This document shows positions 35,739 to 47,664 of a stretch of 64,000 nucleotides of DNA, in pieces. Every line of letters starts with the position of its first letter. The first letter of the stretch is position 1. The stretch covers positions 34,283,567 to 34,347,566 of the forward strand of contig OX579636.1 in NCBI GenBank assembly GCA_951230915.1. The letters are read 5' to 3'. This DNA comes from Antitrichia curtipendula (Eukaryota > Streptophyta > Bryopsida > Hypnales > Leucodontaceae). The notes beneath the pieces are model-generated. The model saw only the letters and a program-made list of their open reading frames with translations, ran no database searches and was not told the DNA's origin. Made by a program: the position numbers and the translations under genes.

Positions 35739-36171
35739 ATTAAATGACTACTTCACATGTGATTGTGCACTTTCAAATGTTTACCTACATATTTTTGCTT
35801 GGACTTCATTATTGTTTTTAATACCTATTTGTTTATTTTTCTACACATTTTAATATACAAGTTTGATTATATTTCAGTGTGACACTTTTTAATTTATTTT
35901 TATAAATATCATTTGAACTTGATGTGTGCATTTAATGTATTTTTTTCATCAATCATTCTTCATTCAAGTTTTTATTTGTATTTTTCTCTTAGTGGATGTT
36001 GGAATCCATTTAAATCTGAAGTTCAACACTTGTTTAATCACAATGTCATGTATCAAATCATATGTGTCACTTCTATTTATAAAATTAATTAATTTTTTTA
36101 CTATATACAAATGCATGATTTGAGTACATGGCTAAAACAATTTCTTTTTGTTTATGTGAAGGTTGCGAACT

Positions 36172-37545
36172 ATGGATGAAATAGATGTTGGAGCTTCACT
36201 TGCAGTGGTGGGGGTTGTAAATGCATCCGTTGGGACAATGGTACAATTGGCTAGCCAAGGGATGTTTGAGAGGAGTCAAAGAATGGCTCTAAGAGTATCA
36301 AGTTTGAGGCATTCAAAGCGGAAAAATACAGAAGGAGAAGAATTGTCAATTCTTCATTCGGTTATGGAATGCAATACACTATTTCAACAAGTTTTTGTTG
36401 AAAAAAATGGCAAAAAAAAAATATTCGGATCAGAATATGGTCTACACTACATCAAGCCACGTTCAATTCACTGGTGGGATCAATACTCGACTTTGGTGAT
36501 GCGTAATGATCCTGAGCGATTCCGGCAATTTTTTCGTTTATCGGTGCCAACGTTTCATTATCTTTGCAACTTGGTTCATGAAGAATTGAATCGCAATCCA
36601 TCGCCGGGTTTTATCAATATCGTGGGAAGATTGAAGGATGTTTCTAAACAAGTTGCTATTGCATTACGAAGACTAGGCACTGGAGACACTCATGTTTCGA
36701 TTGGTGAACTTTTTGGCATAGCTGATTCAACAAGTGTGGTAGTCTGTCAACGGTTCATTGTTGCTCTAATAAAGGTAGCCTTACCTTTGTATTTGAATTG
36801 GCCAACAGGAGAAAGATTATCTCAGGTCAAACTTGGTTTCGAAAACCTACATGGCATTCTACAATGTTGTGGTGCTCTCGATTGCTCTCATATCCGATTT
36901 GACCTACCGGCAAATACCAGATCAAGTGATTGGTATGATCGTGATCATAACTACTCAACAGTGATGCAAGCAATTGTAGACCATGAGGCTCGGTTTACAG
37001 ATGTTTTTGTTGGGGTTCCTGGATCCGTACATGATTCTCGAATTCTATTGATGTCAAATCACTTTAAAGAAGTGATTGCAAGAAAAAGATTGAATGGACC
37101 TACAATTGAGATTAAAGGTGTTGATGTCTGTGAACTCATCGTAGGTGATGCAGGCTATGTTGGAGATAGGAACTTGTTGGTACCTTGGCCTGGAATAGAA
37201 CTTCCTCAATTATATGAGGAATACAACTTCAAGCATTCATCGACACGTATGGTAGTTGAACGTGCTTTTGGGATTCTGAAAGGAATGTGGAGGATTCTCA
37301 AAAATCCTATTACAAATCCTGATCTCAAAAGGATTCCAAGCTTGATAGTAGCATGTTGTTTACTCCATAATATCATCATTGATAAGAATGATATTATTGA
37401 TGAATCAATTGTTTTATGGGGACATCATGATTTCGGATATACACAACAAATAGTGCGAAGTCCACCACAAAATGATGGTGAACAATTGCAAATGGCAATT
37501 GCTAGGCACTTGTACCTCTTAGAAGGAATGCGCTTGAATGAATAA
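36172..37545 (+). CDS. PIF/Harbinger DDE transposase
   Basis: 457 residues from the ATG at 36172; the frame is open 3 codons further upstream but without an ATG. A DDE_4 (HARBI1-type) nuclease. Catalytic Asp in GALDCSHIRF (residue 237), PGSVHDSR (Asp 288), second Asp in VGDAGYVGD (326) and Glu in VVERAFGILKGMWR (363), so the D-D-E triad is complete. An N-terminal helix-turn-helix lies around VSIGELFGIADSTSVVVCQR (about 175-195). The last third has CCLLHNIII, typical of the family's C-terminus. No stop or frameshift: the usual length for a functional enzyme. Not closely related to the broken copy at 6690-7085. Confidence 0.97.
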   Translation: MDEIDVGASLAVVGVVNASVGTMVQLASQGMFERSQRMALRVSSLRHSKRKNTEGEELSILHSVMECNTLFQQVFVEKNGKKKIFGSEYGLHYIKPRSIHWWDQYSTLVMRNDPERFRQFFRLSVPTFHYLCNLVHEELNRNPSPGFINIVGRLKDVSKQVAIALRRLGTGDTHVSIGELFGIADSTSVVVCQRFIVALIKVALPLYLNWPTGERLSQVKLGFENLHGILQCCGALDCSHIRFDLPANTRSSDWYDRDHNYSTVMQAIVDHEARFTDVFVGVPGSVHDSRILLMSNHFKEVIARKRLNGPTIEIKGVDVCELIVGDAGYVGDRNLLVPWPGIELPQLYEEYNFKHSSTRMVVERAFGILKGMWRILKNPITNPDLKRIPSLIVACCLLHNIIIDKNDIIDESIVLWGHHDFGYTQQIVRSPPQNDGEQLQMAIARHLYLLEGMRLNE

Positions 37546-38457
37546 AATATTGTGATCTATTCTATATTGTGCACTATCATATAAGTTTTGAGATTCTTAA
37601 TCTCTAAAGGACCAAAGAGCCCACTTTAAGATTTTTGAGTACTTGGGCAAGCTTTTTTGGTTTCATAATTTGGAATTTTTGCATGAAGTTTATATAATGG
37701 ATGTTACTCACTGTAATGTGTGTATGCAACTTCATTTCGCGTCATTCCAAGAAATATTGCAAGAATTGGGAAGTTTTTTTAAATTTCCATGTCAAACCGG
37801 GTAGCAAAAAATAAATTCTAAAAAATATAAAATATTTTTTGAAGATTTTATAGATTGGTTACAACTAAGAAAAATTTGAACAATTCAATTCCAAAGAATG
37901 AGGTAAAAGTTATGAGGAGTTTTATTTTGTGGGCAAGGAAGATAGAAAAATGATATAAAGTCATCTTTTGCTCCCAATTTAAAAAAGGTGTTTATAGAAA
38001 ATAAAATAAAAAATATCATTTGTTTATGAGAACACTTTTACCATTGGGAATAACAATTCTAACAATTATTTCAAAAATTATTAGCACATAAGTTCTATCT
38101 TTTATTTAGTAACACCCTGCACATCACATTTTTTTTTGAAATGATTACGTGGACTTTTCAGATGTATGAAGCTTATTGTATTATGATATGAGTTTTTTTA
38201 AGAATTTCTTCAAAAATTCCGTATAATTTCAGGTCTGTACAAACTAACCTAAAAAGTTCTGAACAAGTTCTGAACTTATACAAGAGAGGTGATATGACTG
38301 ATATCACCATTGAAAACAAAAATAATAAAAATTTCATTGACATTCAGTTGCACAATGACTATGAACCACACAGATTGAATCAATTTTAATTTGTCATTCC
38401 AGTTCAGCTTACCTATGCGTGGCTGACGAACTGACGATGGAACCGTGCAGGTCACCG

Positions 38458-38471
38458 TTGCCCACCGAGGC
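38458..38471 (+). repeat. Right terminal inverted repeat of the Harbinger element
   Basis: TTGCCCACCGAGGC, the exact complement of 33116-33129. Confidence 0.75.
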
Positions 38472-38486
38472 GTTCACATAAAAGTG

Positions 38487-38569
38487 CTTACCATGCTGGG
38501 TGGGTGGTTCTTTACCCACCGGGTCTGGGCAAAATGCAACAGTGTATTTGCCCACCCAGCATGTAAGGA
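38487..38569. repeat. Hairpin / tiny MITE abutting the Harbinger right end
   Basis: CTTACCATGCTGGGTGGGTG at the left is complementary, with small gaps, to GCCCACCCAGCATGTAAG at the right, enclosing about 45 bp. CTTACATG also occurs at the left side of the Harbinger element (33106), and TGGGCAA is shared with its terminal repeat. It may therefore be a subterminal or duplicated end of the same transposon rather than an independent element. Confidence 0.55.
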
Positions 38570-38716
38570 GGCCCTAAGAGTAGGAGCAGAGTCTGAAGTC
38601 AACAGGAATCGGGAATTCTGTTTCAGCAATATATGGTAGCCAGGACCGTCCGACCTCAGGAGCCGGCCAGTCGGCCACCTGTTGATAGAAAGCAAGAGGG
38701 CACAACAGATAAGGTA

Positions 38717-40109
38717 AGGTAGGATGCTCTAATAGCGACCGGCTTCTTCAAATCAACCCTACAAAATGGTACTCCGTACTAAATAGATATGAGTTGGTCT
38801 TTAACCCCTCACCGCCCAAGGGGCCCAAAAGTGGCCTCCCACAATGTAGCAGTCGACTTCAAAGTGCTGTAACTTTTGCGTCCGGTGTCCAAATTTAATA
38901 AAACTTATTGGAAAAGTTGCGCATACTAGACTAGTTTTTGTGGTAAAAATTTCAGATCTATCTAAGATGTATTGGATTTTTAGAAGCCATTCGAAGTTCG
39001 CAGATTCAATTTCAGTTCACCACACTGCATTGAGATGGCTGCAACTTCGGGGGCTTGTATCTTTTTCATCAAATGTTATTTTTCAATAAAAAAATTTGGG
39101 TTTTGTTCCCCATAAAGTCTACTTAATGTGGGAAAATTTTCATGTCAATCCAAGTTGTTTCGAATGCTTGGGAGCAATTCGAAGTTCAAAATATAGACAT
39201 TTCTGCATTACAGTGAACTTCGGCGGCTTATAACTTCTTCAAAAAAGGTTCGATTTCAATAATTTTTATTGGAAAAGTTGCGCATACCAGTCTAGTTCTT
39301 GTAGTAAAAATTTCATACCAATCCAAGAAGTCATGATTGACTGAGAGGCATTTTAGTAGAGGTAGGTTCAGCAATAGATGTGATTTTTTGCTACTTTTTT
39401 CACTGTTTTTTGACATTTCAAAACAATTTTGCAAACGCAATGAGTCAATTGAATGATTTTTTTTCCCACCAAAGTGTTTTTCTTTTGGTTTTGAATCACT
39501 TTTTAGTTCAAAGTTTTTTCATTTGAGTAGGTTTAGAAATCGAATTTCACCTTGAATTGTGTTTTGAGGACAATTTCAGCATCTTTTTTCAACACTAGAA
39601 CATTATAATCTTTCAATCTATACGGTCAAATGACCTCAAATTTGATTTACACCATCTACAACATGCACACTACAATATTGTACGGTTGAGATTTTCATAC
39701 CTTACTCACATTTAGACTTATAACACTTGAAAAGGAAAGTTGTTTTTTGACATGGTTAGGCCTTGGGCGGTGAGGGGTTAAATGGACCACTTTATTCATT
39801 GATTGAACCCTCCAAAAAAGTATTCTTTATTGCAAGAGCCAGTCATTGGCCTTGATTTCCTCAAATCACTTTAGAAGTTGTAAGTGGACGCATTCTGGGA
39901 GACCTAGGGTCAAAAATAGTACCTACAACTGAAATCTTTGAAAATTCATAACTAATTCAAAAATGCTTCAAAAAATATGAAACCACTTGGGTTAAGTTTT
40001 GTATCCATTTTTCTTTCTCTGAAAAATGAGTGAAAAACATTTTTATTCATGCAAACCTACGCAAAAGACGGACCAGCCCTTAAATGGGCGCTTTTAGAGC
40101 ATCCTACCT
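38717..40109. mobile_element. AGGTAG-ended MITE (AGCGAC group), split by a nested element
   Basis: The left end AGGTAGGATGCTCTAATAGC pairs with the right end GCGCTTTTAGAGCATCCTACCT, with TA on both sides. Removing 38801-39781 joins two halves into an element of about 410 bp that aligns with 47665-48074 and 57115-57522. Confidence 0.8.
38801..39781. mobile_element. YTAA-type element with TTAACCCCTCACCGCCCAAGG ends, nested
   Basis: The 21 bases at each end are exact complements, with the TTAA palindrome outermost. It is 981 bp and non-coding. The interior contains three loose repeats of a segment with AAAAGTTGCGCATAC and AAAATTTCA, suggesting past internal tandem duplication. It sits inside the MITE 38717-40109. 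Confidence 0.85.
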
Positions 40110-40111
40110 TA

Positions 40112-40419
40112 GGAGGTCCATAAACCGCTCATCTAAAAGCTGAAGCTGACTTTTGGGGAGGTAGAACTTCTCAAAATATTTTCAGTAAATTTTCCTTGAA
40201 AGGCAAGAGAAATTGGCATCTAACCCAAGTTGTTTCATATTTTTTGAATTTTTGTAGAATTAGTTATGAATTTCTGTAGTTGCAGAAAAGTGCATTTTTG
40301 TGGGCTCTAAAACCGACCACCTCCTCAAATGCACACCACTTGTACATTGGAAAGTGCAAAATGTACCTCTATAGCTTGATTGGTTTTAGAACCCGCTCCA
40401 TTTTAGGACCTCCTACCTT
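40112..40419. mobile_element. AGGAGGTCC-ended MITE abutting the previous element
   Basis: The left end is AGGAGGTCCATAAACC and the right end read inward is AGGTAGGAGGTCCTAAAATGG. It starts exactly at the TA that closes the element 38717-40109. The body is related to 2679-3009 and 24162-24490 (shared TTTCAGTAAATTTTCCTTGAAA). Confidence 0.7.
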
Positions 40420-40496
40420 TAGCGTACGTTCCCACTTGGCATTTGCAAACACCATGTGCATAATATTCATGAATTGTGAGAGCAGTTGCCTTGCCT

Positions 40497-40576
40497 CTGA
40501 CGGAATGATGTGGTATATTCCACATCATTCCATCCAAAGGATGGAATGGTGTGGAATATTCCACACCCCACATTAG
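40497..40576. repeat. Short palindromic repeat, inverted copy
   Basis: Self-complementary: GAATGATGTGG...CCACATCATTC and GGAATGGTGTGGAATATTCCACACC around CCAAAGGATGG. Bounded by CTGACGG and CACATTAG, the reverse of the copies at 23440 and 57015. Confidence 0.75.
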
Positions 40577-41320
40577 CTAATAAGTCATGCGTCGGAATAT
40601 GTCAGTGTGTAAGAAGTTGAGTTAGTGGGTAGGAAATTAGCAAGGCTAATGAATTTTGATGTAGTCTGACACTTGGATGCATTTCGTGGATGAAGACTTC
40701 AGAGAGGCAAAGGCAGCCTCTCTGAAGGCTCTTGGATGTTATGTGCTTAAGTATAAAATCTCTGCATTAGAAGAAAATAAATTTTTATTACAAGAGTTCA
40801 GGTCCACTTGGTTCATACTTCATACCCTGCACATCCGATTATCATCAACAGAGGTCACGGTTGGTCAAATAACGAAATTCCAAACTATGAATGAATTTGA
40901 AAATTCACAAGTCACCTTCCCAAATCCAAATCCAATGATTTGTAAAGAAGATCCAAATGTTGGAAAAGATTTCCCTACAACTCAATATCAACACATGTTC
41001 ACTAATCAAAAGGTGGAGAGATTGTTTTGATAAGGAAATTCATTCTACAGCAAGAATCCTCAAACAGTATGGGATAATTTGAAGATGAGAGCTTGACCAC
41101 TTGTTGTCAAAATGCAGGAATTGTGTTCAATGTGGACAACTTAGACCTCATGTAGGCATAGTAGAATAACTTTTTTCAAGAAACTTTTAACTAAGGAAAG
41201 TTGGTAAATCAAACTAACTTTCATCTATAAAAATTCCTTTGAGATTTGGAGACTCCAATCAAAAGTTTGGGACAAAATTCAAAGAAGGGTTGGAACAAAC
41301 CCCTAAAGTGTCATTGCATA

Positions 41321-41930
41321 TTAACCCCTAAATGCCCAAGGACTTTTCTGAGCTTCTTGAAACTTGCTCTAAATTGAACTAAAAGCCACTATTTTAATAA
41401 GTTTTATCATTTATTTGTGGAATTAAAACCATACAAATTCAGACCAAACATATTAAGTATCAAATGGGAAAAGAAAAGTTAACAATATCACTTGTGAATT
41501 GAAAGATTGTAATGTTTGATCATACAGTGTTAAAACTATAAAACCAATTTGAAGTCTTTCAATCCTCTTTTCACATGTCAAATCTAGAAAAATTGGTCAC
41601 TAAAAAAATGAGAGTTAAAGGGCAAAACATGCACAAATCCAATCAATTTAAGGCTTCTCAAAATCAATTCTTTTAATTTTTTAAACGAATTGTTCATGTG
41701 ATTTTTTCTTTGAGATCTAGTGTACATGAGAGACCTCAACACTAAAAAATCAAGATTTGCAATGGACACCCTTGCATTCATTTTCATAATCAAATTTTGC
41801 ATGCTAAAACTAAACTTCAAGAAAACTTTCAAAAATAAAACTACTGAAAATTGTAACATGTTTAGGTTTTATTTAACTTCAAAGTATTGGTGACAAGAGC
41901 ATTTGGTACCTCAAGCAATTAAAGAATTAA
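41321..41930. mobile_element. YTAA-type element, inverted relative of elements 2 and 3
   Basis: The left end TTAACCCCTAAATGCCCAAGG is clear. The right end is worn (CCTCAAGCAATTAAAGAATTAA, against CCTCATGCATTTAGGGGTTAA expected). The body reads as the reverse complement of 8603-9226. A further CCCCTAAAGTGTCATTGCA just before it (41300) may be the remnant of another end. Confidence 0.65.
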
Positions 41931-44661
41931 GGTAGATACCCCCCAAACCGCCACTTTTTGCTACTCTACCTAGTTACAATTATTTTTAAACGAGTCAAAT
42001 TCCAATCATATTTTCTTCTTGGCAAGTGAAAAGAGCTTCCAACACACTAGAGAATGCAACACTCAAATATTGTATGCAAAAGTCATAATGGGTCAAAGTT
42101 TTTTTGAATAGATGTTATAAAGTTTGTTTCTTCCACATTGGTACATGTTGACTTTGAAGATGTATACTAAGTGATGATGGTTTTGGGTTAGTGGCGCATA
42201 TAGGATATGTAGCTTCTTATAGTTGCATTCTACAATGAGAAAAAAAATGAAAAAACACAGACTTCTGAGACATCCCAAATGATTTGGGTGCCATTAACTT
42301 ACCATAAACAAATTGATGTTGCAATATATTTGAACCATTACTTTCATTTTCATGTTGGAACCATGTTATATTAAAAAAATATTTAGTGTCATCCGTACCT
42401 AGCTACTAATTCAAGGCTAAAATTTTCTAAGGAAGATGAATATTTTTATCAAGAATGTAGATATCAATATTATTTAAAGACAAAGTTTCCTACGAACATA
42501 GTTGGCAAACATGTTTGTTAGAAGGAGAAATTTATAGCATTTTTAAATCAATTAGTGTAGGTGATATTGAATACACTTTTTAATATAGTGAGAAAGAAAA
42601 AAAAGTTTAAAAAAAGTTTTCATTCAAATTGAAACAAGAAGCCATTGTGGATTGTTTGGTCATTGTGCATAGATATAGTTACTGAGTTCACAATTTTATG
42701 TATGCATAACAACAAAAAATGAGGATTTATTTCTCATGCTTTTCAATCAATTCATTTTTGAAAAAAAAATACATTATAGGGTGATCAAAGCAAAAACATA
42801 TAGCTTCCCCTTGTGGTCCCTATGGAAGGACTATTCTTGTCTTTGGGGATTCTACTGTGTCTTTTACTTCCTTACATGGTTCCAGTGGAAATCCAAAAGC
42901 ACCCCTTTGTAGAATGAAACAATGAATGAGCCTTTTGCCATTTGTAATGTGTTCATTGAATTCATGAACTTGTAACTTTCCAACCCAACTCTAAAACTTT
43001 GAGCCCTAATTGTACATTTAATGTAATAAAAACTCCACTAGATTACAGCAAAATTGAATTCAATCCAAAAATAGAGCTTTGAATTTAACTCCAATCTAGA
43101 GTGGATCTATTTACTACAGTCAATCTCCAAAGCTAGTTCAAGAGGAAGTCGAGCGACACATATGACATGTATAAATGAGAAGTTGTTTCTCTTCAATACT
43201 ATTATTCACACTGAACTATTGTAATAATAAAATTTAGTATTTTTTAACACTTACTACAAACATTGAATGTCAATACAAGCATCAATTGCAAGTACACTTC
43301 AACTAAAAAAAACATAATTAGTAGCAAGATAGTACAACTTGCACAATATTAGTATTTAGAATTACATTATATTGTCAATATGAATACAAATTGCCAACTA
43401 AAAAATGAGAATTTTTATGAGTTCACCGATGTGATAAATATTATTGTAGATAACATGATACAAAATATCATTTCCAATGCAATTTTCCTTCACATGGTTC
43501 TTTATCTTTTGTTGTAATAAGAAAGTATAGTAAGAAAATGCATTTTGAAAGGTCATAAAACTAGAGCTTTTGGCTTGGGAGTTTACAAATACAAGATGAA
43601 GGCATGAAGCTAACATTAGGAGATCCTTTGGCAAGATATTAGGTCACCTTCAAAACAGCTAGTCCAATGTCTTATGTGGCATGTATTTCAAATTCATGCA
43701 TGAAGTCATTAAAATTAAAATTGTGAAAAAGATACAAGCATGTGAGTTAAACTTATCTCTTATCAAGTGTCACTAAGCTATGTTTACATGTGATTGCAAT
43801 TTAGCCAAAACCTACAAAATCACCATTATGAGTGGTGCGTTTGAACCCATTAAACTATAAGCCTTGGATTTGATATGCTAGTAAGTATATTGAATCAAAC
43901 GTGGCGCTGTGCGCCCTCGTTGACGTTAGAGAAAGTTTATCATATCTGGAAAGATAACAATAAGTGCCAATCCTTTCCAATCTTATTATAAAAATGAGTC
44001 AAGTTTGTCGGTAAAGATACTTTCTTTCTAAAAAAAAAACAAGAAGTCACTTTGGATCAATTTATGACAAGGATTTTCTTTTTGAGGAAAGAAGGATCAA
44101 ATAAACTCAGAAGCAAACTCAGGCTATTTTACTTGTCTTGTACAAGATTACAGAAACGTAATAAAATGCCAAAAGAAAATAGATTTTTGCTACACTAATT
44201 GGAATTTGGATGAAAAGGCTAAATAATGTAATTATCTAATTGGTTTTAGTGGTTTGGGAAAAAGCATGTTTAAGTGGAGGTAGAGAACTTTGATCCCACT
44301 AATAGAGAAGTATATACTTCTAAAGTTCATTATGATAGAATACCAATAATTAGTAATAGGATCTCTTTCAAAAACAAAACAAAGAAATCACTAGTAGAAA
44401 CATGGATCACATAGACTTGAAAAACATGTCCCTAAAGACCCAAATCCAGTGAAGTTGGTCATGTGGGTCTTCTCACAGGGCTCTAAACTAGTCTATGTAG
44501 CTTATATTTTTACTACTAGATAAAAGGCTATCTATAAATCAAGATTATTTAGATTGCATATGAATCCCTAAATATTCTTTTATGTTCAAAAGATGAATTG
44601 AGAATTTTAGAAAAAATATTAGAAAAACAACAACTTTGATTTTTATCCTTTAAAAATTTGT
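41931..44661. other. AT-rich interior, no gene supported
   Basis: Frames are all under 85 codons and of low complexity. I see no RNA gene or paired ends. Confidence 0.4.
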
Positions 44662-45915
44662 TTAACCCCTAAAGGACCAAACACCATTTTTTGATAACAT
44701 AGCAATTTTGGACAGTTCACTACGACTAGAATTTTTATTTTCTTTCTTTGAAATTTTCACACAAGATATGCCCGGGGAGTAGGTTTAAGGTCCAACAATT
44801 TTCATAACTTTTGACTATGTGGTTAAAAAATTATTGCATGATATGTCATTTTCATTGGTCAGTGGGCAGCCCGAGTAGCTATGAAAACTTCTTTAAAAAT
44901 CAGTTTCTTTAAAAACAAAAATTTGGAATTGGTTCTTTAAATTTATATATATATGGGACACTTTGAATCATTCCATTTTTATTAATGAGATGAAAGTTAT
45001 GAGGAGTTTTTTAGTTTGAGGGTAGTTATGGAATCTCTACTCTAAGATAAACTTTGAAGTCTTTTATTGAACTCAAATTACATGCATAAATTTGGTGTGA
45101 TGATTGATATTACAAATATATTCTAGGGTCCAAGCATATTTTTCAATTTGTACTCACTATCTAGTTTTATTCACTAATATACATGTTTTAATTTTAATTT
45201 TAATTTTTTACTTTAAATACAAATTTTAATATTTAAATTGGTTGGAAGAAGAAACTAGCAAGATTTTACAAGTGGGCCTAATTTTCTTATTATTTAATTC
45301 CTTTTACAAGATATATTGTAGAATTAAACAATAAAAAGAGTTAAACAATATAATAAATAAAAACAAACAAAATTCTTTAAAAATTAACATCAAGACAAAT
45401 TAAACAATATAAAAATTTGGCCCACCTATAGAATCTTGTTAGCTTTCTTCACCAAAAATCTAAAGTGTTAAAAACTTTATTTACATTTTTTTATTGAATG
45501 TGCCAAAGTAGGTAGAGCTACCTCTTTCTACTTACTATTTTTTACCTATATGTTTTACAATTGCAAATGATCTGAAATTTTTCAAGCATATAGCAAACTT
45601 GCCTTGAAGAATGAATCCAAAGAGTAACCACCATTTTGGACATTTTTTCATACAAATGAGACCTTGTGAAGTGCAGCTGCCCGGATTTACGCAGGGACAA
45701 AAAATGGATTTTTGTCAATTCAAATGCTATTATCTTGCAATCCACACGGTGAAAATTTCTGGAATTTTTTCCACAACTTCTCAAATTAGTTTAATACAAG
45801 ATCCTATGGTTACATTTTTCAAAAAAAAATTCTTCTACATTTTGGTACTTGTATTAGAAACAGCAGTTTTGGAGCGTTTTTGGTGAAAATATAGTCTCTA
45901 ACCTTTAGGGGTTAA
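44662..45915. mobile_element. YTAA-type element (long form)
   Basis: It begins TTAACCCCTAAAGGACCAAA and ends ACCTTTAGGGGTTAA. It is 1,254 bp and non-coding, and aligns along much of its length with 51454-52407 (ACTTTTGACTA, TTATGAGGAGTTTT, AAGTGCAGCTGCCC landmarks). Confidence 0.8.
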
Positions 45916-46879
45916 GTAGAAGTAGGTTCTAGATAGCAATAAAAACTAATTGGATCATTATTCTTAAATGGAATAAAAAGATACTAATCCCAATGATGAG
46001 ATTGTTCTAGGAAAAATACTAAACCATGTGGTACCTTTTTTGAATATATTTGAAAATTGAGTTCAAAAATGAATCTTGTAAGTATTTTTTGAAAAAAGAT
46101 GCTCTTATTTCTCCCAAAACATGAAGTGCTTCATCACTTTCTCATCACGAGTCCAAGTAGAATGAAATAAATCTTCCGATATACACTGGAATATTTTCTT
46201 TGAGACCCCAATTTTTTTTTAATTATTTGAAATTTTGTAAATTTTTATGTTCCACTTAATGAATTCTATTTTGAGCTTAGTGTGGCATAACTTTTGTTCC
46301 TATGCACCAATTGAAATAAAAATTATGTCCACACAAAGCTAATGTATTTTTCTATCTTCAAAAAACCTAATAAAAAATTATGATTATACAATCCTACCCA
46401 AAATCTCATTCATCTCCCACAGAGCCAAAATGTCCTTTAGGGTTTACATAATTATGCAATAGAGAATGTTGAATTTGCCTTTTGGATATATGAATTTATT
46501 CTTTTGGTCCCCTCCTTTGCTTGTAGGATAAAATTATAAAATATTCTTGCCTTAATCTTCTTTGTACTCTCATGTTCAAATATAAACCTTTTTTTTGATA
46601 ACTTCCATTGAAAATAAAATAAGAATAAAAACAATCTTATAGCAAATCACAATTTTCATTAACCCTGAAACACTTAACAATCCAAAAGTGACCAATGGAT
46701 AACTTTCAAGATCACTGTAGAAATGAAGAATGTATCTATTGATTCATAAATTAGATCATTTTTGACAAAGAACCTTGGTGATAAGTCTCTTCTTTCTAAG
46801 ATGAAAGATTCCAAATAAGCTCATTTTGTGGATGAAATGATGAATTGAATTGCCCTCTTTGTTGCACAAATTCACAGAA
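45916..46879. other. AT-rich spacer, no gene supported
   Basis: No coding frame above 65 codons and no paired ends. Short matches to the interiors of YTAA elements (for instance the AGGTACCTTTT and ATCTCACCATTG-like segments near 46000, compare 4800-4860) suggest a worn fragment of one. Confidence 0.3.
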
Positions 46880-47664
46880 AATGTTCCTCTGAACCCCTCT
46901 TCGAATTCTGTCCCTAACTTTTTATTGGAGGCTCGTAATCTCAAATAATTTTTTGGAAATAAAATTTAGTTTAATTTACCAACTCTTCTTAGTTTAAAAT
47001 TTCTTGGAAAAAGATATTCTACAATGCCTAAATGAGGTCTAAAGTTCTACATTGAACACTATTCTTCCGTTTGACTTAACTAGGTATGAGCACTTGAGCT
47101 TCTACTAATTCTAATTTACATATCCCACATTGATTGTTTTATTTCCTATCACCCCACTTGTATAAAGAGATTGCCTATGCACACTAGTACATTCATACCA
47201 ATGGAGACATACACGTGTATGTGAGGCCATCGCTAGAGAATTTCAATACCTTTTGATTTTTCCTCGTTTGTCTTGCTAATTTCGGTCTTGGGCAGCCACT
47301 ATTCTTATGTCATGGGCTCTAGAGCAAGCACGTTGATCAGAGCGGCCGGCAGCAGCTGGAATCTATAATTTCAGATGATTTTGAAGTTGTTATTATGAAC
47401 GACTGTCGCTGTGGTGGGCCAACGATACAGAAGTTATAAATCATCGTAGGAGCGCTCGCATGTCGAGGTCACCTCGGCTGCCACGTAGGTTTGATAAATA
47501 CTTGAGGACTCAGGTGGGGACCCACGGCGATTTACAGCAGATTTAATGCCATCGTAAGGCTAGGTGGGAACGTACCCATAATACTCTGCATTTGCTAAAT
47601 GTTGAATTTTCAAGAGGAATTCGAATAGAAACACCGGCATCGTGGCTTCAAGGAGGAGCTACTA

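Larger units (their letters stand above)
33106..38480 (+). mobile_element. PIF/Harbinger transposon, apparently complete
   Basis: Two plus-strand genes, a Myb/SANT-like DNA-binding protein and a DDE transposase, are the standard gene pair of PIF/Harbinger. They are enclosed by inverted repeats: GCCTCGGTGGGCAA at 33116-33129 has its exact complement at 38458-38471. The outermost bases (about 33106-33115 and 38472-38480) are only partly inverted (ATGTG on both), and I could not settle the 3-bp target duplication. A hairpin with CATGCTGGGTGGG arms follows immediately at 38487-38569 and may be part of the terminal structure. It also carries a 38-bp tandem array and a nested MITE (34012-34408) in the leader. 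Both genes are open, so it could be autonomous. Confidence 0.85.
40421..47575. mobile_element. Possible 7.1-kb fold-back element, non-coding
   Basis: The left terminus GCGTACGTTCCCACTTGGC (about 40422) is complementary to the right terminus GCTAGGTGGGAACGTACCC (about 47558-47575), 17 of 19 positions. Inside, 41035-41300 is the inverted counterpart of 46880-47110 over more than 200 bp (for example GACCTCATGTAGGCATAGTAGA against TCTACAATGCCTAAATGAGGTC). The arms belong to the same family as the compact hairpins in units A and C. The 5.5-kb interior has no convincing gene; it holds two YTAA-type elements (41321, 44662). It could also be two separate fragments that happen to face each other. Confidence 0.4.

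Noticed and set aside
40677..41030. 117-codon plus-strand frame in the fold-back candidate
   Set aside because: No recognisable motif; low complexity at its end. The equivalent positions in related repeats are not open.
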